DNA of 64,000 nucleotides from Pilaira anomala (GCA_025716855.1 JAIXMQ010000025.1:124001-188000), one strand, 5' to 3'. Positions 11,952 to 22,097 are shown, numbered from the stretch's first letter. Notes: generated from the sequence alone by a model not told the origin. Translations and numbers: made by a program.

Positions 11952-12361
11952 TTTTTGTTTTTTTTTTGTTTTTATATTTTGAGTAAGGGTTACTATACTA
12001 TGGTGTGTGTTTTTTTTTTTTTAATAAGGGACGTGCGGAATTTCCCCCCTTCTTTTTAGAATTTAATTAAAAAGGTAACGGAATGAATTCCAAAAAGAGG
12101 TTAAGAATGTAAGGTAAGTTTCTCTATATTCAAACAAAAAGATGTTCTATATAGATGACTTAAGTGAATTAATTAGTTTGTAGTATTGTCTTGAACAGCT
12201 CGTTATGAGAGTTAAAGATAATACAACTAAATTTAAAATAAATTTAGTGAAAGTAAAAAGTTGTTTTGTTGAAAGTTTTGTATGTATTAACTTGAAATAT
12301 AAAAAAAAAATTATTTTAAAAATCAAAACTAAATGAGATAGGTGTAGAGGGAAGAAAGCAT

Positions 12362-12376
12362 GCGCGGTTGGTTAAG
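12362..12376 (+). repeat. tRNA-Gly-derived target-site duplication, copy 2
   Basis: Second copy of GCGCGGTTGGTTAAG, marking both the 5' end of LINE A (to its left) and the 3' end of LINE B (GCTAATGG... to its right). Confidence 0.75.
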
Positions 12377-12437
12377 GCTAATGGTAAAACTTTATTATGT
12401 ATGATGCTAATTTTAAAAACTATTCATAAATAAAGGT

Positions 12438-12457
12438 GTCTATAATCTCTTATAGAC
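12438..12457 (-). other. LINE 3' UTR hairpin (copy B)
   Basis: Same GTCTATAA/TTATAGAC stem as in LINE A, here with loop TCTC. The stem is unchanged while loop and flanks differ, which supports selection on structure. Confidence 0.6.
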
Positions 12458-12950
12458 TATGCAGTGATGTTGGTCCCTTTAAGTGGGTAAAATAAACTAG
12501 TAGCATATGGATCTGGCAGTAAGAGTGATGTTAAAAAAATCTTGTGAAAAAAAAAGGGTTGTAAGGGTTTAAAATTATATAAATAATAAAAAAATGTGGT
12601 TGGTTAAAAATTTGAAATAAAAGATATGACACTAATGTTAATCTCAGCTGTCATCCATCATGGTATCTTCTTTTTCAAATGTATGTGGTTGTTGCTGCTG
12701 TTCAGTTTTAGTAGAGTAGTAGTATTGTTTTGGTTGACCAGTTTTTATTGTTGCTGGTATTGTTGTAGTGAAATTAATTGTATTTAAAAAGTATCGAGTT
12801 GATCTTTTGTAATTAATTGTTGTGAAAAGAAAAAGTTTGCAACGGATTTTTTTGTATAATCATTTCTGATAAAAGGTAAAGCTCTTATTAATCGTTGGTT
12901 TATTTTCTTTTGCTAATTTGATTTTTTCTTCTTCAGAAAGGTGTTGTAAT

Positions 12951-13535
12951 TCAGGATTGTATGATGTTTGATTTGGTGGGATCATAATTGTTGATGTGTT
13001 TGATACCTGCACCTTGTAATATTTTTTGGATTTCTTGAGTGTATGATTTATGAACTAGTAATGCGACTACATTTCCAGAGGGGTAATGAATATCCAGGAT
13101 TCTTCCATTTTGGGCACCTAGTATTTTTAAATTTTTTCTTTGTGCTTTACGGCTGATTCTAGCTTTGCAAGGAAAATAAACATATTCATACCCTTTGTGT
13201 TCTTCAATTGGTACAGTGTAAGCTCTGGATGCGATTTTTATTTTTTTGAGTGTATTTTCAACCTTTTTTTCTTGCTTGGTGATATCTGCATATGTAAAGG
13301 CTGGTTTACGATTCAATGTTTTTGATTTTTTTGTTTTGTTATTGTTATTATTGTTGTTGCTGTTGTTTTTGTTTTTGTTGTTGTTGTTGTTGTTGTTGTT
13401 TTTGATGATGTTGTTGTTGTTGCTGGTATTGGTGTTGTTGTTGCTAATATTGTTGTTGTTGTTGTTGCTAATATTGTTGTTGTTGTTGTTGTTGCTGATG
13501 TTATTGTTGTTGTTATTGTTGTTGTTGTTGTTGTT

Positions 13536-13574
<39 letters not shown>

Positions 13575-14371
13575 TTGCTGTTTTCTGTTTCTGGTACTGT
13601 AGCCCATTTCGATGCTCTTGTACCTGAGGTGAATACAGGTGGTGTTGAAAATGATTTTTTGATGATTAGTTGTGGTTTTTCTTGTCTTTCAATGATATCA
13701 CTCATTTCCACGTCATTTTCATTTCCTTGGTTAAATTCTTCATCATAGTAATTTTCATATTCATGTTGAAGATTGTTTAATTGAATCACCTTTTTCAATT
13801 TAACAATTGTTCTTTCCATTGCAGCTTGTTGTTTGGCTTGTTTTTCAGTTGTATCTTGTAATGATTTTAATTTTTCCATCACATTGTTGAATTCTTGTTT
13901 TAATAATGATTTGCAACATTCTTGTAAGTTACTAAGGTCTATGTTGTTATTATTATTATTTGTATTTTCATTTGTTGTTGTAGCTGTAGTTGAGGTTGTT
14001 GTTTTTTTGATAATTGTTGGTTTAATAACTTTTTCAACTTCGTTTGTTTTATTTTTAACAACTGCTTTAGCTGTTTTTTTAATTGTTTTTTTTGCGTTTG
14101 GTGCATCATTTATTTCAGGAACATAAGGGTGCGTATGATCCAAATTTTTGAATTCTCTTTCGAAAAATGAAATATGTGGTTTATGCTTACATATGCTGCA
14201 TTCAAACGTTGGTTTAATTGGTTTTTGTGATGAGTTTCCAATGTGTCTAAATACATTAGGCTGGTTGCATTTTGTGCATTGTATTTCAGTGCTGTAAAAG
14301 TTAAGTTTACTGATCAAGAGTTTACATTCTACTGGGATGAGTGTACTTGAATCAGATTTTTCTTTTGGCAT
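12951..14371 (-). pseudogene. LINE B ORF1, frame broken in Asn/Gln repeat
   Basis: The N-terminal half is open from the ATG at 14371 and carries the same four-cysteine zinc-ribbon-like module (CTKCNQ...CSICKH) and FFEREFKNLDH block as LINE A. Within the CAA/CAG/AAC repeat (about 13330-13590) the frame shifts; the conserved C-terminal domain (AFTYADITKQ, YVYFPCKARISRKAQRKN, LDIHYPSGNVVALLVHK) resumes in another frame, open from 13607 to 12951. Homology to LINE A ORF1 continues to about 12780 in further frames. Repeat slippage explains the main break. It is probably non-functional as it stands. Confidence 0.8.
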
Positions 14372-14750
14372 GTTGATTTATATATTTTTTGTTTGTGTTG
14401 ATGTGTTTTTTTTTTTTTTAATTAAGGCGGTACGGAGATTTCCCCTTTTTTTTTTTCCAGGAATTTAATTAAAGTAACGGGATAAATTCAAAGAATGAGG
14501 ATGTAAAAAAATAATTTTATCTAAAATCAAACAATGTTCAATATATAGATAAAATACAGTGAAATATTTGTTTGTAGTATTGACTTGAACAGCTCGTTAA
14601 GAGTATGTTAAAGACAATACAACTAAATTTAAATAATAAATTTAGTGAAAGTAAAAAGTTTTTTTTGTAGTAGAGAGTTTTGTATTAACTTGAATAAAAT
14701 AAAAAAAAAAAAAAAGTTGTAAAAAAATCAAAACTAAATGAGATAGGTAT

Positions 14751-14821
14751 GCGCGGTTGGTTAAGTGGTATAATCTCCGCCTGCCACGCGGAGGGCCGGG
14801 GTTCGATTCCCCGACCGCGCA
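14751..14821 (+). tRNA. tRNA-Gly(GCC)
   Basis: 71-nt cloverleaf: acceptor GCGCGGT pairs with ACCGCGC, discriminator A at 14821; anticodon stem TCCGC/GCGGA around loop CTGCCAC (anticodon GCC); T-arm CGGGG-TTCGATT-CCCCG. Box A is TGGTTAAGTGG (14757-14767) and box B GGTTCGATTCC. A T-rich pol III terminator begins at about 14824. CCA is not encoded, as expected for a nuclear tRNA. The gene is the apparent target of LINE A and LINE B and is still complete. Confidence 0.95.
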
Positions 14822-14851
14822 TAATTTTTATTTTTTTTCAAACTTTTCTCT

Positions 14852-15026
14852 TGTCACTATTCTTTTAGTCAAAATTGTATCTCAATTTTGTACTACTTTA
14901 TTTTCATATATAAATTATATTCTATCAACATTAATAAAAGATCACTCTTTAACTAACATATAATTTATATATATCTTTTATCAAATAAAATAATAAACTC
15001 CTATAAAACTTAATCAGACGCTGACA
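14852..15026 (+). repeat. 5' LTR of Gypsy element
   Basis: 175 bp, TG...CA ends, unusually short and AT-rich. Identical by eye to 20070-20244. Confidence 0.93.
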
Positions 15027-15028
15027 AT

Positions 15029-15040
15029 TGGTAGCACTCC
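15029..15040 (+). promoter_or_regulatory. Primer-binding site, probably initiator tRNA-Met
   Basis: TGGTAGCACTCC starts 2 nt after the LTR. It complements a tRNA 3' end of the form GTGCTACCA. The U72 implied next to the discriminator pairs with A1, a mark of eukaryotic initiator tRNA-Met, and TGGTAGC is also the start of the yeast Ty PBS. The tRNA itself is not in this window, so the match is inferred. Confidence 0.6.
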
Positions 15041-15091
15041 CGTTAAAACTAACGAGGAGTATAATATAATACATAGAGAGAAGAACAATTT

Positions 15092-18000
15092 ATGCCTTCT
15101 GATCAATATTTGAATCGCTTTGAAATAGAAGAACGGATACAAGAAAAGTTACCATTAAATTTACAAGACAAATATAAGAAAATACGAGCTACCTCAAGAG
15201 CTGAAATAAACGATACTGAAAGATTGAAACAGACTTCAAAACGAATAGAACATTGGGAACAGATTAGTGATAAATTTTTAAATAATACACTTAAACAATT
15301 ATTAGAGAATACTGATATTAACGATACTGATACATTATCACAATACATAAACGAAAACGAAATAACAGACAACATCGCAGCGAGCAACGCAAATAACATG
15401 GTGGATAAAAATAATAATATTGGGCAAGAAATAGCCAACGCTATAAGTACTACTCTTAGTGCTTTCATGGAACAGCAGAAAAACATATATCAAAATAATA
15501 ACAATGACTTTCTTCCTAAACCTAAATTATATAAAGGTGAACGTGATCCTCAAACTATTGATTTGTGGATAAAATCTATTGAAGATTATAGTGATTTAAA
15601 AGGTTATGACAACAAGAAAACATATATTCTTGGAAAAACACTTTTAGATACTGATGCAAAAACATGGTTATATATCGTGGAACAAGACAACATGGCTCCT
15701 TTAGATGATTGGAGTAAAATGAAACGTTTACTAATTCAAACATTTAAGCCAGCAAACTCTTCAATTATCTTGCGTGACAAGCTACACCAATTGAAACAGA
15801 AATCTAGTATTTCTGAATATATTCGTGAATTTGTACAACTAAAGATTAGTATCACAAATCTTAGCAACGAGGAAGCGGTTTCACAATTTGTTCGCGGTCT
15901 TAAAGATTCTGATTTGAGACTAAAAATACATCGTTTGTATCGAGGAGAAAATTGCCCTCCTTTGAATGAAGCTATAAACGAAGCATACTTACATGAATCA
16001 TCAGCGCAAGCAATTGTCTACCATCCAAGCGATAAACTGGAAAAAAGTGAAGCCGTAGTAGACGATCCTATGGATTTATCAGCAGCATTACACAAAATTT
16101 TAGCTATTGTTTCACCAGGGGATAATAAACAAAATAGATACAATAACCAATTTAGACCTCGCGGTAATAGTGGTGGAAACTACAGAGGCAGAGGAAATTA
16201 TCGTGGACGAGGCGGAACAAGAAGTAGACAATGCTTTGCTTGCAAAGGCTATGGTCATGTTCAAGCACAATGTCCAAATTATAAAAAACAACAAAAAATT
16301 TATTATTTAGATGACGAAGAGTATTATGATAATAATGATAATAGTTATAATGACGAACATTCAAACAATAATTATACAAATAATAAAAATGAACAATCTT
16401 CTTATGACCATTATTCTGATATCTCTTCATCTTTATTATATAGTGTTTTGCCTTCATCATCTTCTTATATAAAGCCCCTCACAATTACTAAAGATATTTT
16501 ACAAGACGACATCGACTTCATTTTAAATGCTGCTATGGTACAATACAAATTACCTCTTTACAATATCAATATAAATAGAAATAAGTACAAATACTCCGTA
16601 TTAATCGACTCTGGAGCTTCTGCGAATTACATAAATTCAAGATTATTAGACAATATTACGAACGTCACCAATATTCAAAAACAATCCGTAGAAACCGCAA
16701 ATGGGCAAAGAAGTGAAATTACGGCAAAGGCACGATTTCAAATACAAATGAACGAATATCAAGACGAAATAGAAGCGTATGTATTTGACACAAAGTTTGA
16801 TATAATTTTAGGTAGGTCATGGTTAGCCCAGGTACAACCTATACCTGATTGGTTTACAGGTGAATGGAAAATACCACTTAAACGACATTCCGACAAATGT
16901 ACTACGATACAACCGATTAAGATAAATCAAGTCAACAAAATATCAGAAATAATACAAAACGATGTATCGAATCAACATCAAGACGAAGTGAATAATTTAG
17001 ATTTCATGATGACTGCAAAACAGTTGGACAATTTAATTAAGAAAAAGAAAATTGAAGAATGTTATTTCATAGATATAAAACAAATAATAGATACTAATAA
17101 CTTAAATAATATAAATCAAAATACAGACACTGGATTAGCGATAAGTTTAACGGAAAACGAAAGAATGAATCGACAATGGTGTGCAGAATTTACAAAACAG
17201 TATCCTAGTGTTTTCAAAGAAGATTTAGAGCAACTACCTCCCATTCGTAGTACTACGCAAGATATGATTATATTCAAACCAGATCATATTCCTATGTCTA
17301 TTGCGCCTTATAAAATGAGTCCCATCGAGTTAAAAGAATTAAGACGTCAATTAGATATTTTATTAAAACAAGGATTGATTGAACCAACAGCTTCTCCATA
17401 TGGATCTCCCGTTTTATTTGTAAAACAAAAACAAGGCGAATCTTTTAAATTACGAATGGTATGTGACTATAGGTCTGTTAACAAAGCTACAATCTCCCAA
17501 GGTATACCAGTACCTCGCATAGATGAATGCTTAGAACAATTACATGGTGCAAATTTTTATAGTTCTTTAGATTTAAAAAGTGGATTTCATCAACAAAGAT
17601 TGACCGACGCCGATTCCGAGAAAACAACAATCAATACTCGATATGGACAATTTAAGTGGAAAGTAATCCCATTTGGTCTGAAAAATAGTGGAAGACAATT
17701 TATGAATATGGTTAATCACGAATTACGCGATCTTATTGATAAGATTTGTATTGTATATATAGATGATATTCTAATATTCACAAAAGGAAATGATGTAAAT
17801 CTACATAAAGAGCACGTAAAAATGGTTTTAGAAAAATTAGAAAAAGCAAATTTAATAGTTAACAAAGACAAATGTAAATTCAATCAAAGTATATTAACAT
17901 TTCTAGGATACGACCTTATTGCTGGGCAGGGTTTTCTTCCTTCTAAAAAGAAAGTACTAGCTATAACCGAATGGCCTAGACCCACCAATGTTCAAGAAGT

Positions 18001-19976
18001 TAGAAAATTCATAGGGCTGTGCCAATATTACAAACAATTTATTCCAGAATTTTCAAGTATAGCCGCTCCGATTACGGATTTAACGAAAGGTACTGGGCAT
18101 AAAAAGCGTGACATTGAATGGTCTCAAGAATGTGAAAATGCACTAGCGAAGTTAAAACAGCTTATTACTACTGCTCCTGTACTATTAATGCCTGATATGA
18201 CTAAAGCTTTTAGAATTGAATGCGATGCATCAGACACCGGCATCGGTGCAGTGTTACTACAAGAAGATCAAGAAAACAAAGGAGTATGGAAACCAGTAGC
18301 TTATGAATCCCGCAAGCTTAGTAAAGAAGAAAGAAATTATCCCGCTCAAGAAAGAGAATTGCTAAGTATTTTAAATGCATTACGCATATGGCGGTGTTTT
18401 GTTGATGGAAACGAATACGAAGTATACACTGATCATCTCCCATTAAAATATTACAATGATACTTCTAAAATATCCCCTAGATTAGTTAGATGGATGTCTG
18501 AGCTTAGCTTATACAGTCCAAAAATTATTTATAAAAAAGGTACTGACAATATTATTCCTGATCTTCTTAGTAGACGTGATGGTCCAAAATGTAATCCTGC
18601 TGAATTATCTATCGAACCAAAATATTTATGTGAAATATATCAATCTGCTATTGAACTACTGTCTATTGAAAACGAAAAAGAATTATCCGATCCTACAAAA
18701 GATTGGCCGCTATTGTATTTTAAACAAAAAGAAGAATGGCCAAAACAATGGGTAAATAAACTCAAAGCAAAGCAGGATGAATTTATAGTAAAAGACGGAC
18801 ATATATGGAAAAAGTTAAATAAAAATGACAACACATTGACGAAATTTATTCCTTTTAAAAGACGTGCTGATTTAGTCGAAGACTTTCATCGTGGCTTTGG
18901 TCATCAAGGCACAACAACAGTTGAACATTTAATGAAAAGTAGATTTTGGTGGCCTAAGATGACTCAAGATATTAAAAATTGGTTAATTCGATGCCCTGAA
19001 TGTCAGTTACACGCCAGAAAAGAAAAGAACGTACATCATGCCCCAATGAAACCTTTAGAAATTCCTCCTCCCTTTGCCAGATGGCATATCGATTTTATTG
19101 GAATTCTTCCTACTACTGAAGCTGAAAATAAATGGATTATAATGGCTGTTGATTACAATACAAACTGGCCGATAGCAAGAGCATTAAAAGAAGCAACGGC
19201 TACTGAAATTGTAAAATTTATTTACGAAGAAATTGTAATGCGTTTTGGCTGTCCTGTTGAACTTGTTTCGGATAGAGGTGCGAACTTTATGTCGAAAATT
19301 TTAAACCAATACATGAAAAAGATAAAGTCAAAACATATTTTTACAAGTGCGTTTCACCCACGCACGAATTCAAAATGCGAACGTCTTAATCAAACATTCA
19401 AGCATATGATCACTAAATATGTAAAAGGCGACACTCATAGCTGGGATGAATTCATTGACACTGCTCTTTTTGCCTGCCGTATAAGAAAACATCATACAAC
19501 CGGTTTAAGTCCATTCTTCTTAGTATATGGTGTAGATCCGATTATTCCAGGTGATTTACTTCGGCCATTTTTAGATCCGCATACCGAGGAAGATCCTGAG
19601 CTAATTGCTGAAGATGCTCTTACACATCTAAGATATTTACGTGAGCAGAGATATCTCGCTCAAGATCGAATGAAAGTGCAGTCTCAAAAAGATAAAGAAC
19701 GATGGGATGCTGCAATGAAAACAAAAGAAACTCAAACTTTCAACATCAATGACTACGTATTACTAAGACATGAAAGCAAGAAAGGCCTAGAATTCAATTG
19801 GATGGGTCCTTATCAAGTACTCAAAAGAAATCTAGACTATAATACGTATCAGATAAAAGAAGTTGATGGAAAGATTTACTCTTCTTGGGTTCATACAGAC
19901 AGATTGATAGCAGTGAAATATGACGGTTCAAAGATAGATAAATCGTGGTATATACCTCGAACAGCAAGAGCAAAGG

Positions 19977-19981
<5 letters not shown>
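15092..19981 (+). CDS. Ty3/Gypsy Gag-Pol polyprotein
   Basis: Single 1629-residue frame with no gag/pol frameshift. Domains in order: a capsid-like gag region (about 140-300); an Arg/Gly-rich stretch; one CCHC knuckle, CFACKGYGHVQAQC (381-394); aspartic protease with DSGA (D506); reverse transcriptase with YIDD (889-892); RNase H with ECDASDTGIGA (D1045) and TDHLPL; integrase with an HHCC zinc module (HRGFGH...CPEC) and catalytic D1334, D1394, E1430 in D-D-35-E spacing; and a GPY-type module (WMGPYQV) near the end. No chromodomain is seen. All catalytic residues checked are present, so the element appears competent for transposition. The start ATG at 15092 is the first in frame after the PBS. 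Confidence 0.95.

Positions 19982-20033
<52 letters not shown>
19982..20033 (+). repeat. A-run between gag-pol stop and PPT
   Basis: About 50 A residues immediately after the TAA stop, before the polypurine tract. It is unusual inside an LTR element and could be an RNA-derived tract; its length may also be affected by assembly. Confidence 0.8.
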
Positions 20034-20034
<1 letters not shown>

Positions 20035-20056
20035 ATAGGACATCACACTACATTTT

Positions 20057-20066
20057 GGGAGGGGAG
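20057..20066 (+). promoter_or_regulatory. Polypurine tract of Gypsy element
   Basis: GGGAGGGGAG, 3 nt before the 3' LTR, the expected place for the plus-strand primer. Confidence 0.8.
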
Positions 20067-20069
20067 TAT

Positions 20070-20244
20070 TGTCACTATTCTTTTAGTCAAAATTGTATCT
20101 CAATTTTGTACTACTTTATTTTCATATATAAATTATATTCTATCAACATTAATAAAAGATCACTCTTTAACTAACATATAATTTATATATATCTTTTATC
20201 AAATAAAATAATAAACTCCTATAAAACTTAATCAGACGCTGACA
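20070..20244 (+). repeat. 3' LTR of Gypsy element
   Basis: 175 bp, identical by eye to the 5' LTR. Confidence 0.93.
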
Positions 20245-20300
20245 CTCTTTTTAGGGCATTTTTTAAAAAAATGATCTATTAGTTTTCTGCTAAAAATTTT

Positions 20301-20433
20301 CGTGTCCCACTTTTAAAAAAAAAAAACTCCGGAGTTTAAAAAACAAAAAAAACGGCAATAGAGGGGGAAATAGCACTGTAAACCTTTTCTTTTAATTTTC
20401 TTTTTTTCGTGTCCCACTTTTATTCCGGAGTTA
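20301..20433. repeat. Direct repeats CGTGTCCCACTTTT...CCGGAGTT
   Basis: Two related copies in the same orientation (20301-20337 and 20408-20433) share CGTGTCCCACTTTT followed by TCCGGAGTT; copy 1 has an A-run inserted and ends in the palindrome ACTCCGGAGT. They may be remnants of transposon ends; the family is not recognised. Confidence 0.45.
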
Positions 20434-20460
20434 CAATAATCTACAGGAACAATAAAAAAT

Positions 20461-20772
20461 AGTTTTTATGATATATTACCCAAAATCAACATAGATGATG
20501 CCATAGAGTCTTGCCTAAACGAAGCTGATAAGATAGTATTAGCCGGAGATTTTAACATCGATTTTAACTTCCAATCTACAGCAAAAGATAAATTTTTAGA
20601 CTTGCTTGGAAAATATTCATTACATTCTTCACAGCTATTTCAACAGATGCAAAATCAACTACGAACAACGGTACCTTTATTGACAATACATTTACTAACT
20701 TTATTGCTCAAAAAAGCGGTCGTTATATATCACCAACAAGTTATCATAACCCTTTATATATTAAGTTTTAAT
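20461..20772 (+). pseudogene. Endonuclease/exonuclease/phosphatase-domain fragment
   Basis: The translation carries IVLAGDFNIDFN, the signature GDFN motif of the EEP/APE nuclease fold, and after one frameshift near 20635 continues with NNGTFIDNTFTNFI and SYHNPLY, which match the 'D-x-(v/f)-x-N ... S-x-H-x-P' end of the fold. Such domains occur in LINEs and some Helitron-like elements. Both ends are missing, so it is a decayed transposon piece of uncertain parent. Confidence 0.65.
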
Positions 20773-20908
20773 TATTTATGAGTTTATTTCTATTATACTA
20801 TTCTTTAATACCTAAAATACAATATGTCATATGATTAAATAAAAAGTAGTCACAGTGAATTGAAAAAATGCCCCCGAAAGGGCTGATTCAGCCTTAACTT
20901 TGAGCGAG

Positions 20909-20944
<36 letters not shown>

Positions 20945-22097
20945 TGCGTGTCAGATACTGTTGTTGCGATCCGAGTACTTAGGAAAGCGGTAGAGTATAT
21001 AGATGAAGAGTAGTTCGAGTATAAATTCAAGAAAGAGTTTATACAAAATGTGAGCACCACGTTATTGTTTTTATACTTAAAGAAAGGATAAAGGTAGGTA
21101 ACGAACCGGAAATAGAAGTAATTAAATAAGAAAAAGAAATGAATACGATGAGTAACTAAATAGCAAATCAAAGGAATCAAAGTAGTTGAAATAAGTAGTT
21201 TTAATATAAAGAAAATTAAGAAAAATATATAAGATGTATATCTTAATATATGAACAAAAGAATAGGTTATAAATTGATTGATTTTATTTCAGTCTGTTAA
21301 AAGGTTTGTTATTTATAGTTGTAAAATGTAATAGGATCGGTAACGATCCTCTTGATTTCATACAAAAATTTATAATGATGTAAGATCGATAAGTTTTCGG
21401 ATAAAGATATAGGATAATAAAAATAAAAATAAAAGATGTAGTTAAAACTAGCGTATGTTTCAGTAATAAGGATACTAATATAAATATAATATAGAGAGTG
21501 CTGTTTAAATAATGTTTAAGATCAGGTAGAAAGTTATTAGATGACCGATAAAGGGCGCTGAAAAGTGACATTGTAACACTGTTACGAGCCACTTTGTTAA
21601 AAGTAGTTTGTTCGTGGTTAAAGAAAAAGGAAGTTCGATAAAGAAAAAAAAAAAAAGGAGTTTCGTGAGCACCAGTTCCTGTTGACAAGTAGAACGACTT
21701 GATAAAGTAAAGTAAAAATAAGAAAATAGAGTTTTTAAAAGTAAAATACAATGGAGAGTTTAATATCCAAGGGAATCCAAATGTAAGAAATAAAATAAAA
21801 TATAATAAAAATAAGATATTATTAAATCAAAAGATAAGGTCTTTAAGTATAAAGAAGAATAAAGGTTTTAATTGTTACAAAATAGTGAATTGATTTTTAT
21901 TTAGTTTGATATTTTTTAAAGGTATTTATATGTTTTCTAATTTTTAATATTTTTACCAAAACTGAGTTTTTAAAGGAGCATCCTCGTCAAGAAGCATCGT
22001 CGTTGAGAAGGATAGTCGTTGAGGACAATAGATGATTAAATAAGGTAATAGGTGAAATTCAGTGTAACACATGGTGCGGGCCTCGCCTGTTTAGCCT
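20773..22097. other. Non-coding, probably decayed retroelement flank
   Basis: No convincing coding frame. It holds a T-run (about 20911-20943) and purine-rich DNA. Read on the minus strand, the sequence after the Gypsy relic's stop contains GGCGAGGCCCGCACCA followed by TGTGTTACACTG, which looks like a polypurine-type tract and the start of an LTR; the other LTR end was not found. Confidence 0.4.

Larger units (their letters stand above)
6260..12361 (-). mobile_element. LINE A: tRNA-targeted non-LTR retrotransposon, near full length
   Basis: A 6.1-kb element on the minus strand. In element order it has a roughly 410-nt 5' UTR (12361-11952), ORF1 (11951-10440), a 234-nt spacer, ORF2 (10205-6811) with an APE-type endonuclease, reverse transcriptase and C-terminal zinc motif, then a roughly 550-nt 3' UTR with an internal A-rich tract (6694-6803 on the plus strand reads as T runs) and a conserved hairpin near its end. 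The element ends without a terminal poly-A, at ...CATTAGC next to the duplicated target. Both ends abut GCGCGGTTGGTTAAG (6245-6259 and 12362-12376). The 5' end shares the sequence ACCTATCTCATTTAG (minus strand) with LINE B. One apparent base loss breaks ORF2. Confidence 0.85.
12377..14750 (-). mobile_element. LINE B: ORF1-only relative of LINE A
   Basis: A 2.4-kb minus-strand element whose 5' UTR (14750-14372) and 3' UTR (about 12377-12600) match those of LINE A, including the end sequence ...TTAGC and the 3' hairpin. Only ORF1 lies between; the whole endonuclease/reverse transcriptase gene is missing. It is flanked by GCGCGGTTGGTTAAG at 12362-12376 and by the complete tRNA-Gly at 14751. Either the copy lost ORF2 by internal deletion or it is a non-autonomous ORF1-only type mobilised by the full-length relative. 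The intact, diagnostic ends argue that it moved in this form. Confidence 0.8.
14852..20244 (+). mobile_element. Intact Ty3/Gypsy LTR retrotransposon
   Basis: A 5.4-kb element bounded by two 175-bp LTRs (14852-15026 and 20070-20244) that look identical base for base, each starting TGTCAC and ending GCTGACA. A 4-bp direct repeat CTCT flanks it (14848-14851, 20245-20248). It has a primer-binding site, a single uninterrupted gag-pol frame with protease-RT-RNase H-integrase order (Metaviridae type), and a polypurine tract. Identical LTRs and an open frame mean a recent insertion. It starts 30 bp beyond the tRNA-Gly gene. Confidence 0.95.

Noticed and set aside
14757..14963. Open frame reading through the tRNA into the LTR
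   Set aside because: Spans tRNA and LTR sequence; no protein is supported.
19945..20181. Frame reading through the A-run and 3' LTR of the Gypsy element
   Set aside because: Lysine run followed by LTR sequence; not a gene.
20827..21751. Two minus-strand frames with Phe/Ser/Lys-rich sequence
   Set aside because: Low-complexity translation of AT-rich DNA with no family match; kept as non-coding.
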